A stretch of 64,000 bases of DNA from Hypomesus transpacificus (Eukaryota; Chordata; Actinopteri; Osmeriformes; Osmeridae), in contig NC_061067.1 in the NCBI RefSeq assembly GCF_021917145.1, forward strand, positions 7,777,690-7,841,689, read 5' to 3'. The notes under the pieces were generated by a model. It was not told the DNA's origin. It ran no database searches and saw only the letters and a program-made list of their open reading frames with translations. Positions 26,214-37,500 of this stretch are shown in pieces (position 1 is the first letter of the stretch; each line of letters opens with the position of its first letter). The position numbers were made by a program, and so were the translations under genes.

Positions 26214-27387
26214 TTCACCATTACCTTCAAGAGGGAAAGGGATCTTCAGGGGATTCGTTTTCTGGAAGGGTAGTGGCTGTTTTGCATTTCCTGTGCCATG
26301 TGATGCTATCTTGGTGTGCTAAGTGACTAATCAGCTGGCCCCAGGCAACGTGAGAAGGGGAAAAGAGATTAGAGGCTATTTAAATGAGTCCACAAGAGAG
26401 CTCATGGGTTCTCCCTTCTTCATTTCCATTGTCATGCGTATCATCACCATCATCATCCTCATACTCAAGCTGGTTGAAGTTATTTATCCAGTAGCAACAT
26501 GATATTAGCAGAACAGAGGACAACCATATGCATCCTTTTTGATTGCCATTCATTGATACTCACACTCACACGTTATTACACGCCGAATTAACCACATTTT
26601 ATGAGTTGGAACTTTCCTTAATTTCTGCTCTTAGTCTCACACAGACAGAAATTCAATTAGACCATCCACTGTATAACTCAAGCTTATGTCTTTATTTCAG
26701 GTCATTCCACTACATGATTATATCAATTTTTTGATGGTGAAATACAGCAATCGTGCTTTATCAGTTATTTTGAATCCTTTTCAAAGTAATCACAATGATA
26801 TGAGATTGCTGTTTCCAAACACGTTTCACCACTACTTTTATAAAACTTTGAGTCACAAATTATATCATCCCTGCTCAGTCAGACAGATAATGTATATTTC
26901 TAAGGGAGAATGCAGCCCTCAAATGACAGTTTAACCCCCATGTGGTCCTAATTATTGGATCAGAGAAGAGTTACCCTGCACCTCCCACTCATTGCTATTT
27001 CTGTTGCATCCATTAAATCACAAGATGAAACTGTTGTTGTGAGAGATAGAATGAGCAATTCTTCTTTTTGTCTCCATACAAGCATCCAGTGAGAAAGGCT
27101 GTTGTCAGATGTCCTTCGGTCCTTTCTTTGAAAAACGTATTGTTCCTGGCCTGGTGCTCACATCTTTGCCTGCGAGTCCAAAGTTTTCAAACACTTACAG
27201 AGCACCTAGTACGTCCAGGTACATCTTTGCACATGCTACTTGCCAATTTCCTTTGACGCTCAGATCCCCCAAAATGCGTTCGTGTTTTGGAGATGTAAAG
27301 CTAAAAAGCGAAAATATCGGACGCGTGCAGTGTGGCGTTAGAGGTGGCCTGCGACACTACATCTAAAGCCCATCTCCAGGTGCCTGG

Positions 27388-27421
27388 GAGGGGGGAGGGA
27401 GGAGGGGGAGGGGGGGGGGGG
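27388..27421. repeat. G-rich tract abutting the HTR5A stop codon
   Basis: Runs of three to twelve G on the plus strand, separated by single A bases, end two bases before the HTR5A stop codon. On the coding strand this makes a C-rich start of the 3'UTR. The plus strand has G-quadruplex potential by its G-run pattern. Confidence 0.85.
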
Positions 27422-27423
27422 CC

Positions 27424-30400
27424 TCAACGCTGGCGAGAGAACAGGTTCCTCAGAGCGTTGTTGTAGTTCTTGTTGAAGGCCGTGTAGATGAGCGGGTTGA
27501 AGAAAGAGTTGGAGTAGCCCAGCCAGAGGAAGATGCTCTTCCAGATGGGCGGGATGTAACAGGAGCAGAGGGGCACGATGAGCTCCGTGATGAAGAAGGG
27601 GATCCAGCACAGGACGAAGACCCCGATGAGGATGCCCACCATGAGGGCCGCCTTCTTCTCCTTCTGCTCGCGCCACGTGTCGCCGTCTGTCTGGAATGTA
27701 ACGGTGGCGTGGCGGACGTTGAAGACCATCTGGGGCTGCCGGGAGGCCTCCTTCACCTGTCAATCACACCATCAGCCTGTCAGGAAATCATTCCGCCTAA
27801 CTGTCAGTCAAGGAACATTACAAGGGATGTACATTGGTATAAAAGAACCAACCTATCTGGCACCGGAAATCTGGCAAGTGAAAAACACTTTAACGAGCAC
27901 TCTTGGCATCGACCACATTTTTGATTGCCCTCTCAGAGGGCAAAACAGTACAACAAAATGAACAAATAAAGAAATGCCTTCAAATGTAAAACCTTCTGCC
28001 TCGCCTGAAGCTCCTCAGTCACCCACCCACACGTTGGTTTCTAAGTCACCTCTCCTACCGTGGCAGCTCCTTCAATACCGACAATGTCTTTGGAACCACA
28101 CTCACCTGCCACGGGAAAACCAAAGCTTAACCGCTTGGCTGAGCTGCTTGTCTTAATATTCCGTAAACGCATTCATGTGTGTTTGTGTGCACACCATGTG
28201 AACACATCAAACTGTGTGGCCAGTATGTGTGCGTGAGACGACGCTGGTTAGGAGTGGGAGTTGAGGAAATGCTCAGTCAAATCAATGCAGATCAGTTGAT
28301 CTTGCAGAACGGGGTGGACAAGTCAAGAAGGATGATCCTCAATGAAAGAGTATGGAGAGAACCAAACCATACATCTTTGGCAGGAGAGAAAGGGTTTTAT
28401 ACTGTTGAAAGTGCACCCAAAGGACGAGAACTGGGAATCTGTCCGAGTCCTGAGTCCTTTTAATGGAAATGTCCGACATTCAAAGACGTCAGACTGTGTT
28501 AACCTGTCATGAAAGCATTTCCATGTTTCCAATATGAAATACTGTGGAGGGAAGACTCCCCTGGCACCGGCACTGCGCCTATAATGTTTTGGGATACATT
28601 AAGCTTGCAGGAAGGTCATACATCCATACAGAGGGGTAGACTATGGAAGGATACATGGTGTAAATGGATTAGTTCAGGCAGGGCAGAAGTTCAGAGTGCT
28701 TCACCATACTGCCTCAATTCATGGTCTGATGAATCATTTTGTCCAGGGATTTGTAGACCCTTCAAGTCACAACCCCGCTGTCTGTGCTTTTAACTGGCCT
28801 GAAAGCATGCAGGCTTGTTAATCCCTCTTCGAGAAGTTCTTTACATAAATAACTTGACAGGGTATTTGATGAGCTGTGGTGATGTGACTTCATTGGTATA
28901 CAGTAGCATATTTATTACTCCTTTTATTCATTCCTTTATTTAGTTATTCATTCGCTTCTAAGTACAATCCAAAGGGATTCTACAAAATAAACATCCAAGC
29001 CTAATTTGAAGCCAAAGGCCCTCAGCATTCAGTGGACAACTGCCAAGGATGGACCTAGCAAAGATCTCTGATAAACCAATTTATTTCCAATCAGTAACTA
29101 CAGCATTCTCTGTAGTTCAACAGGTGCATAAACAAAATGCCCACAGTAGCTTCTCAGCATTTTGTATTTTGATATTCTTTCCTTCATATTTTTCAAGCTG
29201 GCTGCATCCACACCCACCCATCTCACCGAGGATGTTGCATCGGAATGCTGCAGGATATTACAGCCACAAAGAATGTCAACAAGAGAGGGTGCAAGGCAGG
29301 CAGGAAGTTCCTGCACAGTCTGTGCACAGGATGAAACGGCCTGATTGGAAGTGTTTGCTTGGTCTTATCAAGTGTGGTCGGAGGCAGGGCGTCAGATGAT
29401 TAGAAGGAAGCTCCACAGTAAGGAAGGTGCTGCACACCCCGGCATCGTTAAAGACGGAGGTATTTATAGACCTGCGCTTGCCTGCAGGCATTAACAACGT
29501 GGCGTGTTGGTTCCGGCGGTGGGGGTGGTTTTACTTATGTCTGTCTTCATGACTTTATTTCTTGCCTCCCTAAAGCTATAAAATATAGTTTTTTCAGTCT
29601 GTTTATGTGCTTGTGTCTGTAGGCTTCTGCTTATATATCTTTTAGAAGGTCAATACTAATGAGTTATTTCGTATAGAATATGGCAGGTAAGAGAGAGAGT
29701 GAAGCACCATTCACACAACACAAGGAATTTGGAGTCTGAACGGCATAAACATAACTAAGATCTGTAGTTTAGTCCACAGTATGTTTTCTGTCACTTGGGC
29801 TGTGCGATAAGGCAATACAATCTAAAACAAAGATGGGTGATCTAATGAGATCCTAACATCCTACTGAAGAAACAACATCAACAACGTTTACTGATAGATA
29901 ATGGGAAAAGTACACAGCCGACAGTTAACTTACTGTTGTGTTTTCAGTACTGATATCGGCCTACATGTTTTCAAAAAATGATCAACAAAAGCCAAGAATC
30001 CACACAGGCAAGATCTACCGGCATACAATGTGAATCTCAATCACCTCAGCCATGGGCGTGATGGTGTTGTTCTTGCGCGAGCCGATGCGAAACTTGGCAG
30101 CCTTGTAGATCTTCCAGTAGACAAACAGCACCACACACAGCGGCAGGTAGAAAGCTCCGAAGGTGGAGAAGATGGTATAGGAAGGCTCCTGGCTCACCTG
30201 GCATTCCAACGCCCCCTCAGAGTAAGTCTCCCCCCAGCCAAAGAGTGGCGACAGGGAGATGACCGAGGACAGAAGCCAGGTGAGGGCGATCATCACGTTG
30301 GAAATCCTCTTCCTGGTTTTCAGAGTGTATTCCAGGTGCCTGGTGATCGACCAATAGCGGTCCAGGGCAATGGCGGTGACGTTCCAGATGCTGGCCGTGC

Positions 30401-30752
30401 AGCAGAGGACGTCGAAGGAGATCCACACCTGGCAGAGGACCCTGCCCAGTTTCCACAGACGCCCGTTCAGCTCATGGACCAGGCTGAGGGGCATCACGAG
30501 CGCCGCCACCATCACATCCGAGATCGCCATGGACGCCACCAGGTTGTGGGGCACGCGGTGGAAGGTCCGTACCCTCAAGATGGTCAACAGCACCAGGAGG
30601 TTCCACACGAACGTGGCCACCACCAGCATGGCGAGCAGCGTGAGCGTCAACACGCTGAACACAGAGAAGGGACGGTAGAAGTTGCCAGAGCCCAGGCCGT
30701 CCAAGGTGTCGCTGATGTTGGAGCTCACGCCGCTGGCGTTGGGGTGCGTCAT
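27424..30752 (-). CDS. htr5a: HTR5A, serotonin 5-HT5A-type receptor
   Basis: Class A GPCR of two coding exons, 30027-30752 and 27424-27756, giving 352 aa (human HTR5A is 357). The ATG at 30750-30752 is the only ATG opening this frame. Sequons Asn5 and Asn12 lie in the extracellular N-terminus. TM3 carries the amine-binding Asp114, with Cys107 and Cys184 as the probable disulfide pair. DRY is at 131-133. The i3 loop carries FRIGSRK. Exon 2 supplies [23 protein letters not shown] at 292-297, NPLIY at 329-333 and a C-terminus ending [24 protein letters not shown] and [17 protein letters not shown] are 5-HT5 signatures. The receptor couples to Gi/o in mammalian neurons. The exon 1 donor is taken as ATT|GTATGC, which adds Ile-His-Ile at the junction relative to the human pattern; an earlier GAG|GTGATT donor is possible. 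INSIG1 follows downstream on the same strand. Fish have more than one htr5a copy, so the exact paralogue is not assigned. Confidence 0.95.
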
Positions 30753-30772
30753 GGTTGGCCCCTCCTGGTCGC

Positions 30773-30841
30773 TCACGGCTCTGGTGCTTGCGGAGTGCAG
30801 TCCGGTAGCACTGCCACAAGGGACACTTCCGACAGGCACAT
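30773..30841 (-). CDS. upstream ORF in the HTR5A 5'UTR, 22 codons
   Basis: An ATG at 30839-30841 opens a 22-residue frame (starting MCLSEVSL) that stops 20 nt before the HTR5A start, in a different frame. A strong acceptor (long pyrimidine tract, then CCGCAG) places the exon start near 30845, so this ATG would be almost the first base triplet of the coding exon and present in the mRNA. A peptide function is not implied. Its likely role, if any, is restraint of receptor translation. Confidence 0.4.
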   Translation of the reverse strand: MCLSEVSLVAVLPDCTPQAPEP

Positions 30842-30845
30842 TCTG

Positions 30846-33800
30846 CTGCGGAAGGCAGGGGGTGAAGGAGAGAGTGAAGGAGGGATAAAGGAAGGAGAGA
30901 GAGGACAGGCAGAGGGAAAAGGATTGACAGAATGAGAGAGAAAGAAGAAAATAAGCATAAGAGTTATTTGGTTAGACAAAACAGGTCCCACAAAAAAAAA
31001 CGGGACATCGAATGGATGGGGTAGATTGTACAATGACTGGTGAAAAGACACAAAGCCACAAAACTTTGATATGCAGCAAAACATACTTAAATCACTGAGC
31101 AGAAGCCATTCAGTGTCTCTTTTCAACAGTCACGTAACCAGCCTACAACTTTTATGAGTGATTTCCCTCACTGTTAATAAGGCTCCAAGGCATGTCTGGG
31201 GATTAATGAGTCTAAAGGGAACTTACACATTCAATTCCAAAGCTCCAGCACCAAGCTTGGATTTGCATTGACATCAATTATTCCCACAGCTTTAGTTAAA
31301 ATTTGTGTAACTTAAGCCCTCATCAAGCTGCTTGTTTGGACAAAACAGTTCCAAAACAATACCCTGGGAATAATTCAATTGTTCATGCTGTAAAACAATA
31401 TTGAATCCCCCCCCCCCCCCCCCCCCCCCGTTGCACACATTATCATATTCCTATTTTAGATTTCACTGACAGTTACATTTGGCAAAAAAGCATTCTTTAT
31501 TTTAGAAACAATATGATTTATAGGGCACAGCAGAGCAGAGAATGAGCAGACAATGAGAAGCTTGAATGAAACTCATTCAAAAGGCAGAGACAGAAATTAC
31601 TGCTGGCTGTGCCAACTTAAACTTTTCTATCTCGGTTCATGCAAACAATTAAAAATTGTCCTAGCCTATTTGGACATGAAAGTAAATATTTTGGCTGGTT
31701 AGTGTGGAGCAAACTGTACAAACATGGTAGTATTCAATTCAATTTTTGGGGAAAGAAATTGCGTGACAATACACAAATCATGTCCAGACAGATCTAGTGT
31801 AATTACCTCGCATCGGCTTCCCTGCGAGTCTCAATATACTTTCAAGGATTTCTAACTAAGATGTTTATCTTTTATGACGCACATGCACCCCATGAACATC
31901 CGACCACTACTGACTTCCATTAGCAGACATTTATCATATCTACTTCTCATTGACTGGCGTATCCCACTTAAAGAAAAATGATAGATGTTTGATAGATATT
32001 GGTTTTGTAGTCGCTTTCCATTTTAGATGAAGATCTTTGTTGATTCATCCATACAACCATTCTCAAGAAACCTGTGGCAGGAAAGTGTTTGTATTTTTAA
32101 CAATGCTTTTGGGAAAGACTCCACTTACATCAAAATCAGCAACAACATGTTCTACGAAGATGTACAATGTTCTTTAAAATCGAAAGTACAGTTAGTGATT
32201 AGTGAACATGCAAGACCACGGCAACCCGTTGCTAAGCAGAAGGCCTGAGTGACATTGACACATCTGGTCCATAAGCTCCATAATATCACAAAAAAAAGAA
32301 ATGGCAGGCTATGAAACCCTAATTGAGTGAGTGTTGTATTAGAAAAATGAATCAATATGATACTGTTCTTAGTCTGTACTCTCGCTAACAACATTGTAAG
32401 CAAAATATAGAGAAACCTTTGTTGCATCACAAATGTGTTTTGTATAAAATAGATCCACCTTTAATTTATAATGTAAAACTAGACTGTGGAAGATCAGAAG
32501 CAGACAAATTAAGTGGCATGGTCATTTTACCATACACCATGTCCCTAGTGACTTGATGGACAACAAATAAATAATTCACTCTTTGGCACAGGGTATAACA
32601 ATCTAGGATGACTTTGAGAACCAGCCAAGTTTTTGACATTTCATAAAAACATTGCTTTGTGAGGTGACTGCAGAGTGCAAACAACACTACAAATTCCCAC
32701 GACAGCATGTCACTCCAAACAGGCATGTGATAAAGCATTTGGGTAGAAAAGAAACACTGCCACTAGTAGTGTGGGAAAACACAAACACACCGACAGCACC
32801 TACATACAGTAGAATAGTATGGCACTTCTGTAGAATACTATGACACTTCTGACACTGATAAGGGTGTAATATCATATTTGCATGCATGTGATGTCATTAC
32901 CTATGATGCATCTGATTATACCGGCTGGGCCTTGTCAGTAACCTTGGGGCTACTTCTGTCAGCCAAAGTAATGCCGCGGGCATTCTTCTAATCACAGAGC
33001 CAGACCGTTCTCGCTGGCCTACTGACAACTTCCCCTCACCCCTCTTCTATTAGCAAGTCCTGAGAGCCATGAAATTGCGCAAACGCATACAGAATAAAAC
33101 AGGCAATCAAACATTCGGTGTTCACCAAAGACAGGGATCCAAGAGCCGCCCGCTAATCATAAGTGACAATCCTATCTCTCTGTCTCTCTTTCTTTCTTTA
33201 TCTCTCCCTCTCTCATCTTTCACAAACAAACACACACACACACATACATCTAACAGGTGCCTTGTAGCGACAGACAGCTGTCACATGACATCTATTCATG
33301 GAGATGGACAGGACTTTGTGTCCCCCTTTGTTTTTCTCAGAGTTACACGACACACCTAGTGCTATTTCCTTTATTAACATACATGAGTCATTTCCTCAGG
33401 CTTTTACGCTCCCTTTGAATTGGAACGTAGTGTGAAAATTCACACAGGGCTTCAAAGACCGGTGGTCATACGAATCAGTACAATGTACAAAATCAAACTA
33501 AGGAAATACTGTCCTGTTACAGCTAAATGAGGATTATACTAACTGAAGAGGGCAATCCATTGGGTGTGAAGCCATCATTGGGAAATTACAGTCATGTCGA
33601 TGCCAAGAATAGATAACCTTGAACGTGCATGGATTTATGACTACATCAGTGAAAAGCTCAAATTAGATGAAAAACAAAGGATTTTGAAGGATACACATAG
33701 AAGTATTACGACAAAATAATCCACAAAGTGCGATGAAATAACGGACATACAAGTTCAGTCAATTTTAACTCTCTGAATCTGTGTGTGTGACACCGTTTTC

Positions 33801-34321
33801 ATTAAGAGGAGCAATTTGGTTTTTGGTCAGTCAAAACTCCCGGAAGAAACCTGTCAGATTGGTACATCTGTTTTATCTCATAAGCTTGATTACACGCTTA
33901 CAGCTGACAGTAATCAACTAGTTGTTCTGTAGTCACAGCTAATTATGGAGTTCATGTAGGGCATTTATTTTCAATAATTAATTCAAGTCTTATTATGTAG
34001 CAAACAACACCATAAAGCATACTATCACAGAGTTAATATATAGACAATTTGCGTTCATGTTTGTGGCTTAAGATATTTTTAACCACTGCTGAGGAGATCC
34101 ATTTCTACCCATAAGGTATTCTTTCACATTTGAGTCACGCTTAATCAACACCCGTTTAATACATTATCACCCTTGTCAGAACAAACTACTGTAGGCTACC
34201 GAACCAACCTTTGCCAGTGATGTGGAAGACAAAGTAGTCGTACATTTGAATCAAGTTGTCATGTATAGTTTATGCCAGACCTTAAATCTCGTCTCATAAA
34301 TGTTTCCAAACAGTAACTTAC
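30846..34321 (-). other. probable 5'UTR intron of HTR5A
   Basis: The interval is bounded by a consensus donor (AGGG|GTAAGT) at 34,316-34,321 and a pyrimidine-rich acceptor at about 30,846. Inside are a 23-bp poly-C run (31,407-31,429) and otherwise unremarkable sequence. No other exon was seen. Confidence 0.4.
31407..31429. repeat. poly-C tract, 23 bp
   Basis: Uninterrupted C homopolymer. Confidence 0.95.
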
Positions 34322-34412
34322 CCCTCTTCACATTTTAAAGGAAATAAGTCCTTCGTAGAAAAATAATGGACCTCTCCGTCCTTGCTTTCCAGTCCGTTGC
34401 TTTTGCTCGCTA
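34322..34412 (-). other. probable non-coding first exon of HTR5A
   Basis: The segment ends in the near-ideal donor GAAGAGGG|GTAAGT on the minus strand. It starts about 25-30 bp below a TATA-like word (34,439-34,446) in a CpG-richer patch. No further gene on this strand intervenes before the HTR5A coding exon. Joining it to the acceptor near 30,845 gives a spliced 5'UTR. The start coordinate is estimated from TATA spacing. Confidence 0.4.
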
Positions 34413-34438
34413 TACCCCGTGCGTGAAACTCGGTGTGT

Positions 34439-34446
34439 TTATTATA
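34439..34446 (-). promoter_or_regulatory. TATA-like box of the HTR5A promoter candidate
   Basis: TTATTATA on the plus strand reads TATAATAA on the gene strand. It is flanked by CpG-containing sequence (GGCGCGAGGTGC upstream, CACGCACGGGG downstream). The position is right for a start site near 34,410. Confidence 0.35.
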
Positions 34447-34579
34447 CCAGCACCTCGCGCCAGAGACACAGCGGTGTTGGAATGAACCAAGGCAGACAGA
34501 AGGGGGAAATACAACTTCCCTACGCTTGCTTTTCTGCATGAAACACATGTATGGTCGAGATGTTATCCATAAAAACATT

Positions 34580-37500
34580 CAGCAGGAACTTTGAGTACAT
34601 GAGAAAGACAACATTTTGACGACCGTAACACATTTCTGTACAGTTATGTCAATAACTAAGCACTACATTAAACCTACCTTGTGGGCTGATATCTGGCATA
34701 ACAGAAATCGGTTCATGTTTAAAAGTGACCTATTCGTTAATGCAAGTTTGCCAATGCACCAACCTATGCCACTCCCATCTGGAATACAATTTATTCATTT
34801 TTGCGCTTAATCAATTTCGTATCCGTGCACGGGGCTGGTATTTAAATTGCAATCAAGTTTATTTTGGCTGAATGCAATGAGAGATCCCCAGCGGGACTTC
34901 TTGCCTTAGTCCTGAAAATTATTTAATCTCCCTCGGTGCATTGCTTAATTAAATTCACACAATTCAGTACCAGCACCTTCTCTAAAATCAACGGATGGCT
35001 ATGATGCAGTTTCAATAAATGCTAATGCTTTCCAGAACTTTTTTTCGAATACAGAATGTTGTTTTGTACGGTTAGATTTTTGGGGGGAGGATTACATTTG
35101 AGATCAAGCAGGTCATGTTGGATGTACTGCTGCGACAGCTTAGGTTTGGAACCATGGACAGCGAAACTACTGTTTCAGCACCATGGACAGCTTCCGCATT
35201 CTGATTTGTACTCTACAACTGAAGCCCTGCAACCCTGAAGCCCTCAACGCTGCTCTGGGATGGGCCGAACTAGATGAATAATCATGCAAGATAATGCGTG
35301 TAGCTGTGGAGGTATTAATGCAAAACACTTAAGGTGTCTCCATTAGTGTTATGTAAATCATTGTTTATATTAATCATATATGTCCCATTGGTGAGTCAGC
35401 TGTTTATGAATTATAATATATAACGTACATAGCAAGTACATATACATAATGTACCACCCAAGGTCAGAATGTCTTTTTTCCACTGTATGTCATCTGACCA
35501 TTACTTGGATTTCCCTCCACATTCTCTGCAGACACTAAGCATGGCACTCTACCATAACCAGACTGAATCCCTCCTTAGATACAGCTTGAACTCATGTCAT
35601 CTGATTGTAAAGAGTCATGTCCTCTGCAATGACTCAAGAGATCTGACCTCTGTAGGTTGTACCCACTGTCTGACATGCCTCAGATCTAAAAGGACCTCAG
35701 GAGGGAATCAGTTCTCTGTTGGCGACTGCTTGGATTTAACGACTGGGATACATATACAATGCACAATAGGTTCAGACACAGTGAATCACTAGATCAAGTC
35801 ACAACAAAACAGAACCTTCAGACAAATAGGAACATCTAATCTAAACAAATCAAATCAGCGATGGTCGATGTGAGTCTCCAAAGTGGTGACAAGAGTGTGG
35901 TGCTTCATGTTTATTCCAGGCAGGCTATTTAAAAAACAAAAATTCAAGAGAGTACAAAAGATGTGTCTGCACTACAGAAACCCTAATCATACAGAAAAAC
36001 AATTGGACAGAATACAGACCTCCTTTAGACACGTCATGGTTCAGTACGTGGAGCCCGGTAGATAGAATCATGTTTACTCTGTTTCCTTTTCCTCTAGCAT
36101 TCGAGGACCACAGACACACCTTCCAAAGTTCCTGTCAAGCCTTACAACCACTCTTGGAGAGAGTGCTGGAAAATAAGCGTTGACCTGGAGGCCAAAAAGG
36201 ATTCATTAAAAGGTTCCAGGTAAAACCCTTTTCCATGTCAAGAAACCATACAGGTTCATGAAACTGCACCATTTCAAAGGTTATCCTTGAAGAAAAAGAT
36301 AGAGACGGAAATTGTTTTTGCAAAGGAGCCCTGTGATTGGGGAGCTGGTTAGTGTGAGGTGCGGTGAGAGTAACCTGGTCAGTCTTGTGCTAAGCTGTCC
36401 ATGTGCTGAGGTAGGCAGGCACTTTAGATATATCTGATGGAGAATAGCTGTTCAAATTGAGTGGATGTAGTGATGAAAGCACAAGTCCCAACCTGTCCGA
36501 GAGAGGAGGATATTGCAGAACAAAAATGAATGAGCCTCTAAGCTAGCACTACCTTATTTAGTTAACTGAGCATGTCTTTGCCACAGCATGTCCACAACTA
36601 AGTATGTTTGCACACCTTGTGGCTTCATTATAATTCACAAGAGCACTTCTCACCTCAATTTTTTTTTTCAAATAAATATTTAATGGCGCATTTCCAACAG
36701 GGTGCACAATTATGAAGAATCTAACTATCTTGCGATTAGATTTTCTTTGAATGTAGAAGTACGACCACATTTGAATTCCACTGCATCATGCAGACTCTGC
36801 TACAGGAAGATGTGGCACTGTGTTTGCCAGTGCAGTTTACCCACTCCTTAGCTATGGAATTCCATTGATTGTCAATTTTTCCAAGGTCAAACTTGCGGTC
36901 AGAGGCTTGTTACATAATTCATTTTTTTGTAAGCTCCTTTTTTCTCTCTCTGGTCATCACTTTTTCAGCTTCCCCTGCTCCTGGCTAAAGACTTGGGTGA
37001 ATTTGGGTAATCTGGGACATTGGGTAATGTGGGACACCTAAATCCCAGAGTGTTTTCTTCCCTGCTATGACAATGTCTAGTCCAAAGAACTTTGACTCTA
37101 GGTTTAGCATGGATGTTATGTGATTGAAATCTTTTGGTCAGTGTCCATGGTAACACTCTGTGAACCTAACCTACTCGCTAGCAGGTTTTCTTCGACAAGC
37201 TCTGCATTTCTACCTATCCCCTCCCACTTTCTGAGCCTGATACAGTTGGCAGACATAAGGTGTCCTTTCCTGGTTCAGCCAACCGATCTCGAACAAAATT
37301 GAATTCATTTTGTTATGTGCCAGGAGAGGATTTTAAGACTGCTATTTGTTGGCTTTAATTCCCTAATGTTAACGTTACCGTTTCCTGTGACACTCCACTC
37401 CATCCCTTTATTTAGCAACATTCTCAGTCTCTACATCGCTAATGTTACACACCGTGGACGTGCACTCAGAACCGACCAAATGCTTTCTGGCACTGAAATA

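Larger units (their letters stand above)
20900..27387. other. gene-free interval between INSIG1 and HTR5A (right part)
   Basis: About 6.5 kb without a supported exon. It holds a poly-C run (24,177-24,198) and several CA microsatellites (24,866-24,907; 25,990-26,026; 26,135-26,157; 26,192-26,213). The segment nearest 27.4 kb probably includes HTR5A 3'UTR, but its end could not be placed. Confidence 0.5.

Noticed and set aside
30030..30935. 301-codon open frame on the plus strand
   Set aside because: It is antisense to HTR5A exon 1. The frame is open because of the GC-rich codons opposite, and it has no homology or splice logic of its own.
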